A DNA stretch of 11,655 nt, taken from Oscillospiraceae bacterium. Its GTDB lineage: Bacteria; Bacillota; Clostridia; Christensenellales; Aristaeellaceae. The stretch spans positions 1 through 11,655 of the forward strand of contig JAISBH010000015.1 of the NCBI GenBank assembly GCA_031266295.1, in the 5' to 3' direction. How positions within the stretch are numbered: position 1 is the first letter of the stretch; each line of letters starts with the position of its first letter. This document shows positions 5,839-11,655 of the stretch, piece after piece. Made by a program: the position numbers and the translations under genes. A model generated the notes under the pieces. That model saw only the letters and a program-made list of their open reading frames with translations. It was not told the DNA's origin and made no database searches.

Positions 5839-6549
5839 CTAATTCAAGTGTTCATGAATCAGCCGCTTTATAAAGTTCTGCGCTCCATCTATGCCAGTAA
5901 CTTGGAGCAGTCGATCGTAGTCCTCGATTTCGTCTCCAGTAAAAACGATGGAAACTATTCGTTGTTTGTTTCCGGCAACATGCTCATAATCTTCTGGGTG
6001 CGCCCAAAAGCATTTCACGCAGTACGACGGCGATTTGGTAACCCAGTTCTCACAATGCTCGCACGACCAGGATTTTGCCCTGTTCGCCGATGGAGAAAGG
6101 AGCATGAACATATCCACATCGGATTCGTCTGGTTCACCGCTAATCTCATAAGGGACACGATGGTCTACTTGTAACAAGCGTTCGTCCATTTTCTCTAAGT
6201 ACACAGAGCATTTAGAGCCGTACTTATCAATCAAAGCCTGTTTTAAAGTCTTTGCGAGAACGGTGCGCCCCGCTGATTTTGCTATAACGTCCGTTGCCTC
6301 GGAAGGGTTTCCAAACTTGTAGGCGGCTATACTTCTACCATCGGTTCCGCTAATTCTATATGTCACCAACGGGATGCCATACTCTCTAACATCCCGAATG
6401 GCGCGCGGCGGGTGGTTGTAGCCGTACAAATCTTTAAGTTCTTGAGAGGTGATAAAACCGTGCTGAAGAATATGCTGAATAACCGTGCGTGGTCTTTTCG
6501 CCTCAACCGCGTTCAAGAGTTCCAGAAACTCTTTTGAATATTCCATCAT
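5839..6549 (-). CDS. HNH restriction endonuclease with zinc ribbon (type II R-M)
   Basis: Predicted 236 aa. The N-terminal part (about 20-68: VIQHILQHGFITSQELKDL, then YNHPPRAIRDVREYGIPLV) looks like a winged helix-turn-helix DNA-binding domain. The C-terminal half holds a beta-beta-alpha-metal nuclease site: VDHRVPYE (Asp129-His130) and SPSANRAKSW (Asn156). It is interleaved with a zinc-ribbon pair CEHC (163-166) and CVKC (177-180). The arrangement suits an HNH-type site-specific nuclease. Directly downstream of a DNA methyltransferase, it is most simply the restriction partner; a role as a homing or repair nuclease is less likely. The start at 6549 overlaps the methyltransferase stop as ATGA, with GGGAGG seven bases upstream, so the nuclease should be made only by translational coupling after the methylase. 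The recognition sequence is unknown. Confidence 0.85.
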   Translation of the reverse strand: MMEYSKEFLELLNAVEAKRPRTVIQHILQHGFITSQELKDLYGYNHPPRAIRDVREYGIPLVTYRISGTDGRSIAAYKFGNPSEATDVIAKSAGRTVLAKTLKQALIDKYGSKCSVYLEKMDERLLQVDHRVPYEISGEPDESDVDMFMLLSPSANRAKSWSCEHCENWVTKSPSYCVKCFWAHPEDYEHVAGNKQRIVSIVFTGDEIEDYDRLLQVTGIDGAQNFIKRLIHEHLN

Positions 6550-7454
6550 ACAACTTCCTCCCAAAGCGTCATTTGGGTGGGTTTTGTTTGTACCTTCGCG
6601 CTCAAACCTTCGCTAACGTAAAGAGCCTCGAAAGTAATATGCCGCTTCCCCAGGAGAGTGGCCTGCGTCGATCGACCAGCGTTTAGTAATATTTTCTTAC
6701 AGCGCAGCCCGCTCGGCAATTCCGCGCCATAGGCTTTGCCGCCGCACTCGCCATCGTAACTCACCAAAAAATCAACACCCTTTTGGTTTAGTATCGAAAG
6801 CGCGTCGACAAACCCCTGAAAATCAACCCCTGTGCAGTAGCGATTATCGCGAGTATTGGAAACGCCCTGGTACGGAGGATCCATATATACTAGGTCTCCC
6901 GGACACGCCATGTCTATTATTTCATGGTAATCCAGTGATGAAAACTCCACTTTGTTTTTCAATAACAGCGATATAGCGCGAATGTTATCCGCCATGTTTT
7001 TCGGATTTGTTCCGTGCCTGCGATTGTCCGGTGATTGATTAAAATTGCCGCTCTTGCCGTAACGAACAGCGCCTTTCACACAGCGTGCAAGTAAGTACAG
7101 CATATTCGCGGCTTCCCGTTCTCCGGTGTTGAACCTTTCTCGAACATGATAAAAATGCTGAATATGCCCCTGGGCGAATTCAAATTGATCATTCCAAGTG
7201 TTGGTATACCGGTCAATGAGTTCGTTAGGGTTTTCAACGGCGGCTTGCAAGAGGTTCACGATTGGTTCGTTGATGTCATTAATAACAAACCTATCAGCTT
7301 TATATTCTTGTGCTGCAGCGACGCTAACGGCGGCCATACCCGCAAAAGGCTCGACGAGCCGATTGAAATTCTGCGGCATATATGCAAGTATTTGAGGGGC
7401 CAATAATCGCTTTGACCCTTGATATTGAACTATATGAGGCGCTTTTCCGCTCAT
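6546..7454 (-). CDS. D12-class DNA adenine-N6 methyltransferase (type II R-M modification subunit)
   Basis: Predicted 302 aa. It transfers methyl from SAM to the N6 of adenine in a specific DNA site, protecting host DNA from the partner nuclease. The alpha-class (Dam/DpnM-like, D12) order is clear: motif X QYQGSKR (10-16), SAM-binding motif I VEPFAGMAAVS (34-44), a variable target-recognition region at about 75-180, catalytic motif IV YMDPPYQG (190-197) and the late segment NAGRSTQATLLGKRHITFEALYVS. Its length fits solitary class D12 enzymes. It is the promoter-proximal gene of a two-gene operon and overlaps the nuclease by ATGA. Methylase before nuclease is a common safe order when a system enters a new cell. 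Ribosome binding is modest: AAAGGA is about 15 bases upstream, with GAGAGAGA closer. Specificity cannot be predicted here. Confidence 0.93.
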   Translation of the reverse strand: MSGKAPHIVQYQGSKRLLAPQILAYMPQNFNRLVEPFAGMAAVSVAAAQEYKADRFVINDINEPIVNLLQAAVENPNELIDRYTNTWNDQFEFAQGHIQHFYHVRERFNTGEREAANMLYLLARCVKGAVRYGKSGNFNQSPDNRRHGTNPKNMADNIRAISLLLKNKVEFSSLDYHEIIDMACPGDLVYMDPPYQGVSNTRDNRYCTGVDFQGFVDALSILNQKGVDFLVSYDGECGGKAYGAELPSGLRCKKILLNAGRSTQATLLGKRHITFEALYVSEGLSAKVQTKPTQMTLWEEVV

Positions 7455-7533
7455 AATCTCTCTCTCAATCCTTTCTGCGCAATCAACCCAACTTTAAGCC
7501 GCGTCCGCCGAGACGCTATCACTTAACGCCAGC

Positions 7534-7562
7534 ATTATAACGCGGTTCGAATGAAATTGCAA
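7534..7562 (-). promoter_or_regulatory. promoter of the restriction-modification operon
   Basis: On the minus strand TTGCAA (7557-7562) and TATAAT (7534-7539) are separated by 17 bases. The predicted start near 7527 gives a leader of about 73 bases before the methyltransferase ATG. A small GCGTC/GACGC hairpin lies in that leader. No gene for a controller (C) protein is present. Confidence 0.75.
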
Positions 7563-7631
7563 CCGCAAACCCCGCGTCACGATAGCTCCTTTTATGCAAC
7601 TCACTCAACGCGTCCGTTCGCAAAACCTGCA

Positions 7632-7708
7632 ACATACAAGCTTGTCACACGGGTAAAATAATCTTCGTCCGTCCTATTGCATGGACGGGCGTAATGGTAT
7701 ATACTATT
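7632..7708 (+). repeat. 77-bp direct repeat, right copy
   Basis: Counterpart of 4086-4162. Its left inverted-repeat arm reads CGTCCGTCC instead of CGCCCGTCC, so the dyad is 8 of 9 here. It also contains the perfect 10-bp palindrome ACAAGCTTGT (7636-7645), which is degenerate in the left copy. The repeat ends just before the CtsR box of the chaperone operon. Confidence 0.9.
7677..7705 (+). promoter_or_regulatory. sigma-A promoter of the dnaJ-clpB operon
   Basis: TTGCAT (7677-7682) and TATACT (7700-7705) with a 17-base spacer. The predicted transcription start is about 7712, inside the CtsR box. The -35 hexamer lies in the spacer of the 9-bp inverted repeat, so a protein bound to that dyad would block it. 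Confidence 0.75.
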
Positions 7709-7711
7709 AAT

Positions 7712-7728
7712 GGTCAAAGATAGTCAAA
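7712..7728 (+). promoter_or_regulatory. CtsR operator (heptad direct repeat)
   Basis: GGTCAAA-GAT-AGTCAAA fits the established CtsR consensus (A/G)GTCAAANAN(A/G)GTCAAA at every position. It covers the predicted transcription start, where CtsR would block initiation until heat stress inactivates it. The ctsR gene itself is not in the window. Confidence 0.92.
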
Positions 7729-7772
7729 GAAGAACGAGAGATTGCGTGTCAGCTGAATTGGAGGACTGCGCG

Positions 7773-8720
7773 GTGCCGATAAAGGACTACTACAAGATTC
7801 TCGGCGTGGAAAAAAACGCCGATCAGAACGCGATCAAGTCGCGTTTTCGCAAGCTGGCCAAGGAGCTGCATCCGGACGTGAACCCCGGCGACAAGGACGC
7901 GGAGAAGAAGTTCACCGAGATATCCGAGGCGTACGACGTGCTGGGCAGCGCGGATAACCGTAAAAAGTATGACGCGCTGGTAGAGCAGCAGCGTTCGGGG
8001 CGGTTCCATGCCCCGGGCGGCGTCCAGTATAGTTACGCGGGCGGTATGGGCGACGACGGCGTTGATTGGGACGCCATCTTAAGTACGATGTTCGGCTGGG
8101 AGGGCGGTTCATACGCCGCCGGTCGACGAGGCGCTTCGGACGGCGACAGCGGCTATGAATTCGAGGGATTCAGGGGTTTTCAGGATTCCGGCGGCATATT
8201 CGGCGGGGATTCGCGCTTCAACAGCGCGCTGGACATAGAGAACATGATCCAGGTGCCGTTGAAGGAGGCGTTCACCGGTGCGGAAAAGACGATCCGCATT
8301 GCGGGCAAGGATCAGGTCAGGTTCAAGATACCGGCGGGGATCCAGCCGGGAGAGCGCGTCCGCCTGGATAGCCTGGGCAAGGAGGATGGCAGCGGGAGGC
8401 GCGGCGATCGATTGCTCAAGATTGAACTGACTGCGGAGACGGGCGTCGCGTTGGACGGGATCAACCTGACTGTCGAGCGGGAGATTGCGCCGTGGGACGC
8501 GGCGCTGGGCACAACGCTGCCGCTGTCGCCGTTGGACAAGGAAATCAAGGTGAAGGTCAAACCCGGCACGCGCGGGGGTACTGTGCTGCGTGTGCGCGGG
8601 CAAGGATATATCGACCGCGCCGGACGCCGAGGAGATCTGCTTGTAAAGCTGACGATACAGAATCCGGCGGCATTGCCGGAAGCGGCGCGTAAAGCGTACG
8701 AGGAAATTCATAAAGGTTAG
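7773..8720 (+). CDS. DnaJ/Hsp40 co-chaperone without zinc fingers (CbpA-like)
   Basis: Predicted 315 aa, near the length of CbpA. It stimulates DnaK ATPase and delivers misfolded substrates. The J domain spans about 3-68 with the essential HPD at 33-35 (ELHPDVNPGD). A Gly/Phe-rich linker with FGWEGG, GFRGF and GIFGG covers about 80-145, and two C-terminal substrate-binding beta domains end in GTRGGTVLRVRGQGYIDRAGRRGDLLVKLTI. There are no CxxCxGxG repeats, so this is a type II J-protein rather than canonical DnaJ. The start is the GTG at 7773, with GGAGG eight bases upstream. Reading from an ATG at 7710 would place the CtsR operator inside the coding region and is rejected. It is first in the CtsR-controlled operon, 13 bases before clpB. 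Confidence 0.92.
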   Translation: MPIKDYYKILGVEKNADQNAIKSRFRKLAKELHPDVNPGDKDAEKKFTEISEAYDVLGSADNRKKYDALVEQQRSGRFHAPGGVQYSYAGGMGDDGVDWDAILSTMFGWEGGSYAAGRRGASDGDSGYEFEGFRGFQDSGGIFGGDSRFNSALDIENMIQVPLKEAFTGAEKTIRIAGKDQVRFKIPAGIQPGERVRLDSLGKEDGSGRRGDRLLKIELTAETGVALDGINLTVEREIAPWDAALGTTLPLSPLDKEIKVKVKPGTRGGTVLRVRGQGYIDRAGRRGDLLVKLTIQNPAALPEAARKAYEEIHKG

Positions 8721-8733
8721 GAGTGAATATAAT

Positions 8734-11337
8734 ATGGATCTGAACCAATTCACCCAGAAAGCGCAGCAAGCGATAGGCGAAGCGCAGGAGATCGCTATCG
8801 CGAGGTCGCATCAGCAGATGGAGAGCGAGCATTTGCATCTGGCGCTGGTCGAGCAGCCGGAGGGATTAATACCGCGCCTGCTGGGGTTGATGGGCGTGGA
8901 CGTTGGAGCGGTGCGCGGCGCGCTTGAGGAATCGCTCAAGCAGCAGCCGTCCGTACAGGGCGGCAGTCAGCTATACCCCAGCCGTCGGTTTATGGAGCTG
9001 CTGGTCAAGGCGCAGGAAGAGGCAAAGCGATTCCGCGACGAGTACACGGGCGTGGAGCATCTGTATCTCGCGCTGATGGATGAGCGAGGGACGGCCTCCG
9101 CGAGGCTGTTCGCGGCGCAGGGGATCACCCGTGACAGGTTCTTAACCGCGTTGTCGAACGTGCGCGCGGGTCAGCGAGTGACGAGTCAGAACCCGGAGAC
9201 GACTTACGAGGCGCTGAAGAAATACGGCGACGATCTAGTCGAGCGGGCGCGCGCAGGAAAGATGGATCCGATCATAGGCCGGGACGAGGAGATACGCAGA
9301 ACGATCCACATCCTGTGCCGCAAGACGAAGAACAATCCCGTGCTGATAGGCGAGCCAGGTGTGGGCAAGACCGCCGTGGTAGAGGGGTTGGCGCAGAGGA
9401 TATTGAAGGGCGATGTGCCGGAAAATCTGCGCGACAAGACGGTATGGTCGCTGGATATGGGCGCGCTGATCGCCGGCGCGAAATACAGGGGCGAGTTCGA
9501 AGAGCGGCTGAAAGCCGTGCTGAAGGAGGTGCAGGAGGCTGAAGGGCGGGTCATCCTGTTTATTGACGAGCTGCACAACATAGTGGGCGCGGGCAAGTCG
9601 GAGGGCGCGATGGACGCGGGCAATCTGCTCAAGCCGATGCTGGCGCGGGGAGAGCTGCATTGCATTGGGGCGACGACGCTGGATGAGTACCGCAAACATG
9701 TGGAGAAGGACGCGGCGTTAGCGAGGAGATTCCAGCCCGTGCTGGTTGACGAACCGTCGGTAGAGGAGGCCGTGTCGATACTGCGCGGATTGAAGGAGAA
9801 GTACGAGCTGCACCACAGCGTAAGGATAACGGACGCGGCGCTGATAGCGTGCGTCACGATGTCGCATCGTTATATATCGGATAGGTTCCTGCCCGACAAG
9901 GCGATCGATCTGATGGATGAGGCCGCGGCGATACTGCGCACAGAGATCAACAGCAAGCCTACCGCGCTGGACGCCGTCGATCGGCGGATACTGCAAATGG
10001 AGATAGAGCGCGAGGCGTTGAGGCGCGAGGACGATCCGAAGAGCCGGACGCGTCTGGGGACGCTGGAATCGGAGCTGGCGTCGCTGCGGGAGCAGTCGGA
10101 CGCGATGAACGCGCAATGGCAGGCGGAGAAGCAGGACATTGAAAAGACGCGGGGATTGCGCGAACAGATCGAGCAGGCGCGGCATGAACTGGATGAAGCG
10201 AAGCGCAAGTATGATTACACGAGGTCGGCGGAACTGGAGTACGGCACGATTCCGCAGCTAGAATCGCAGTTGGAGTCGCTCAAGAGCAAGACTGACTTGA
10301 GGGCTGACGACGGCGAGGCATTGTTGAGGGAGGTTGTGACGGAGCGCGAGATAGCGCAGATTGTGTCGCAATGGACGGGGGTGCCGGTTGCGAAGCTGGT
10401 TGAGAGCGAGAGAGAAAAGCTGCTGCAGTTACCGGAGCAGCTGCATAGGCGCGTGATAGGGCAGGATGAGGCGGTAGAGGCTGTAGCGGACGCGATATTG
10501 AGAGCGAGAGCGGGGTTGAGCGATCCCGATAGGCCGATAGGGTCGTTTCTGTTCCTAGGGCCGACAGGGGTAGGAAAGACGGAACTGGCGAAGGCGCTGG
10601 CGGAGGCGATGTTCGACAGTGATCAGGCGATTATAAGGATTGACATGAGCGAGTATCAGGAGAAGCACACGGTATCCAGGCTGGTGGGCGCGCCTCCAGG
10701 GTATGTAGGGTATGACGAGGGCGGACAGCTGACCGAGGCGGTGAGAAGGAAGCCGTATTCGATTGTGCTGTTTGACGAGATAGAGAAGGGGCATTCGGAT
10801 GTGTTCAACCTGCTGCTGCAGCTGTTGGATGATGGGCGGCTTACGGACAGTCAGGGAAGGACGGTTAATTTTAAGAATACGATTGTTATAATGACTAGCA
10901 ATATAGGGAGTCATATGTTGTTAGAGGGGGTAAATGACAGGGGAGAGATAGGGGAGAGCGTGAGGCGGCAGGTGATGAAGGCGCTGCAAGGCGCGTTCAA
11001 GCCAGAGTTTTTGAACAGGATGGATGAGACGGTGTTGTTCAAGCCGCTGACGAAGCGGGAGATCATGCGGATAGTGGGGTTGATACTGGAGGGTACGGCG
11101 AAGAGGCTGGAGCAGCAAGGCGTGAAGCTAGAGGTAGAGGAGAGCGCGAAGGCATTGATAGCGGAGAAGGCGTACTCGCCGCAATACGGGGCGAGACCGG
11201 TGCGCCGCTACATACAGCGTGAGGTAGAGACGCGGATCGCGCGCAAGATCATGCAAGGCGAGTTGAAAGAGGGCGAAACATTGGTGCTTGCGGCGGAGTC
11301 GGACGCACTTGCGATGCGGTCTGCGGCGAGGGGTTAA
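8734..11337 (+). CDS. clpB: ATP-dependent protein disaggregase ClpB
   Basis: Predicted 867 aa, normal for ClpB. The hexameric AAA+ machine threads aggregated proteins through its pore and works with DnaK/DnaJ. Domains in order: Clp N-domain (about 1-145); NBD1 with Walker A GEPGVGKT (206-213), pore loop KYRGEFEERL (250-259) and Walker B ILFIDE (274-279); a long coiled-coil middle domain (about 405-525) that distinguishes ClpB from ClpA/ClpC; NBD2 with Walker A GPTGVGKT (609-616), pore loop GYVGY (656-660), Walker B IVLFDE (677-682), sensor-1 TSN (721-723) and sensor-2 GARPVRR (819-825). No IGF-type ClpP-docking loop is apparent. AGGAG lies about ten bases before the ATG. The segment at roughly 10300-11130 is poor in C on the coding strand and uses more AGG, AGA, ATA and GGG codons than the rest. 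The stop codon lies within the first base pairs of a GC-rich repeat. Confidence 0.97.
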   Translation: MDLNQFTQKAQQAIGEAQEIAIARSHQQMESEHLHLALVEQPEGLIPRLLGLMGVDVGAVRGALEESLKQQPSVQGGSQLYPSRRFMELLVKAQEEAKRFRDEYTGVEHLYLALMDERGTASARLFAAQGITRDRFLTALSNVRAGQRVTSQNPETTYEALKKYGDDLVERARAGKMDPIIGRDEEIRRTIHILCRKTKNNPVLIGEPGVGKTAVVEGLAQRILKGDVPENLRDKTVWSLDMGALIAGAKYRGEFEERLKAVLKEVQEAEGRVILFIDELHNIVGAGKSEGAMDAGNLLKPMLARGELHCIGATTLDEYRKHVEKDAALARRFQPVLVDEPSVEEAVSILRGLKEKYELHHSVRITDAALIACVTMSHRYISDRFLPDKAIDLMDEAAAILRTEINSKPTALDAVDRRILQMEIEREALRREDDPKSRTRLGTLESELASLREQSDAMNAQWQAEKQDIEKTRGLREQIEQARHELDEAKRKYDYTRSAELEYGTIPQLESQLESLKSKTDLRADDGEALLREVVTEREIAQIVSQWTGVPVAKLVESEREKLLQLPEQLHRRVIGQDEAVEAVADAILRARAGLSDPDRPIGSFLFLGPTGVGKTELAKALAEAMFDSDQAIIRIDMSEYQEKHTVSRLVGAPPGYVGYDEGGQLTEAVRRKPYSIVLFDEIEKGHSDVFNLLLQLLDDGRLTDSQGRTVNFKNTIVIMTSNIGSHMLLEGVNDRGEIGESVRRQVMKALQGAFKPEFLNRMDETVLFKPLTKREIMRIVGLILEGTAKRLEQQGVKLEVEESAKALIAEKAYSPQYGARPVRRYIQREVETRIARKIMQGELKEGETLVLAAESDALAMRSAARG

Positions 11338-11427
11338 CCCCCTCTGCCGCTGCGGCGGCATCGCCCCCCTAGGGGGGCGATGGGGGTTGTCAGTTACGTT
11401 ACGGAATAGACTATCGGAGCACAACCG
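11336..11427 (+). repeat. composite hairpin repeat, unit A, at the clpB 3' end
   Basis: Module 1 (11336-11398) begins in the clpB stop codon with AACCCCC and ends with GGGGGTT then GTCAGTTACG. Between these outer arms are GCCGC-T-GCGGC and a perfect 24-nt palindrome at 11359-11382 (12-base arms, CATCGCCCCCCT). The RNA could fold as two hairpins on a shared stem. Module 2 (11400-11427) carries AATAGACTATC and ends ACAACCG. There is no T-run, so it is not a standard terminator although it may stabilise the mRNA end. Confidence 0.82.
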
Positions 11428-11432
11428 TGGGG

Positions 11433-11556
11433 AACCCCCTCTGCCGCAGCGGCGGCATCTCCCCCTGAGGGGGCGATGAGGGTTGTCGGTTACGATGTGG
11501 TTCGCAAGCAACGGGGAACCAGTTGCGCTACGAAATAGACTATCCAGGTACAACCG
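11433..11556 (+). repeat. composite hairpin repeat, unit B
   Basis: Module 1 (11433-11494) repeats unit A with a few changes, including one that mismatches the central palindrome (CATCT opposite CGATG) and one fewer C. Module 2 (11529-11556) matches 23 of 28 bases of its counterpart in A. Unlike unit A, about 34 extra bases (11495-11528), with TGGTTC/GAACCA pairing, separate the two modules. The units are about 97 bases apart, start to start. Confidence 0.8.
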
Positions 11557-11655
11557 GCAGTCCGAAGCCGGTAGATTGTGTATCACGATGGTCCAGGCGA
11601 AGCCTGGTCAGGATTCGAAAGGGCGGATAGCCCTTCGCAGGGTCCGGGACAGAGT
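11551..11655. other. non-coding run of short GC-rich hairpins to the window edge
   Basis: No credible gene is seen here. Successive small stems are ACCGGC/GCCGGT (around 11553-11572), CCAGGC-GAA-GCCTGG (11593-11607), AAGGGC-GGATA-GCCCTT (about 11619-11635) and GTCC-G-GGAC near 11643-11651; the window then ends. It may be decayed repeat DNA or the edge of a structured RNA; neither can be settled without the following bases. Confidence 0.5.

Noticed and set aside
5755..6174. Plus-strand frame at 5755-6174 after the transporter
   Set aside because: It overlaps the transporter end and lies antisense to the nuclease zinc-ribbon region, with no RBS or recognisable domain.
4163..7631. Integrative element or prophage with its own recombinase
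   Set aside because: No integrase, transposase, phage structural gene or tRNA attachment site is present between the repeats.
7660..7730. CIRCE element (HrcA operator) before dnaJ
   Set aside because: No TTAGCACTC/GAGTGCTAA pair is present; the dyad here has a different sequence and spacing, and the clear match is to CtsR.
7710..7772. 21-residue N-terminal extension of the J-protein
   Set aside because: It would encode the CtsR operator, lacks an RBS, and J domains normally begin at DYYKILGV as in the product from 7773.
11611..11655. tmRNA- or SRP-RNA-like fragment (GGATTCGA, CAGGATTCG)
   Set aside because: The resemblance covers only a few bases and the surrounding conserved tmRNA and SRP elements are absent.

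Overview
The window looks like chromosome from a Gram-positive, probably clostridial (Bacillota) bacterium. The support is a textbook CtsR operator in front of a dnaJ-clpB operon, strong GGAGG-type ribosome binding sites, ATGA stop/start coupling, consensus sigma-A promoters and an Rrf2 regulator. Most of the DNA is fairly GC-rich. A block from about 4165 to 7630 is visibly poorer in GC and looks acquired. No rRNA, tRNA, CRISPR array, transposase or integrase was seen.

Layout. (1) 1-2655, minus strand: an apparent four-gene operon read leftward from one promoter at 2627-2655. It holds a PAT-like GNAT acetyltransferase, a class I SAM methyltransferase, an S66 (LdcA/MccF-type) carboxypeptidase and the first 96 codons of ispE, which runs off the left edge. 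The GNAT message is probably leaderless. (2) 2778-3286, plus strand: a small Cys/His/Gly/Tyr-rich protein of unknown function with a strong RBS and a clear terminator. (3) 3287-4085: an AT-rich regulatory stretch with a perfect TTGACA-17-TATAAT promoter, a structured leader, an Rrf2-family regulator, a perfect 29-nt palindrome across its stop codon and a further stem-loop. (4) 4086-7708: two copies of a 77-bp direct repeat bracket an OPT-family transporter (plus strand) and a convergent type II restriction-modification pair (minus strand: D12-class adenine methyltransferase, then HNH/zinc-ribbon nuclease). (5) 7677-11337, plus strand: a CtsR-controlled chaperone operon encoding a CbpA-like DnaJ without zinc fingers and the disaggregase ClpB. 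(6) 11336-11655: non-coding; two copies of a composite GC-rich hairpin repeat, then a run of short hairpins.

How it works together. DnaJ and ClpB would act with DnaK (not in the window) to dissolve and refold heat-denatured aggregates, with CtsR as repressor. The most interesting structure is the 77-bp repeat. Each copy carries a promoter whose -35 box lies in the spacer of a 9-bp inverted repeat. The right copy is followed by a CtsR box and drives dnaJ-clpB. The left copy has no CtsR box and points into the transporter. This suggests that the chaperone promoter was duplicated, or used as an insertion point, when the transporter/restriction-modification block arrived.
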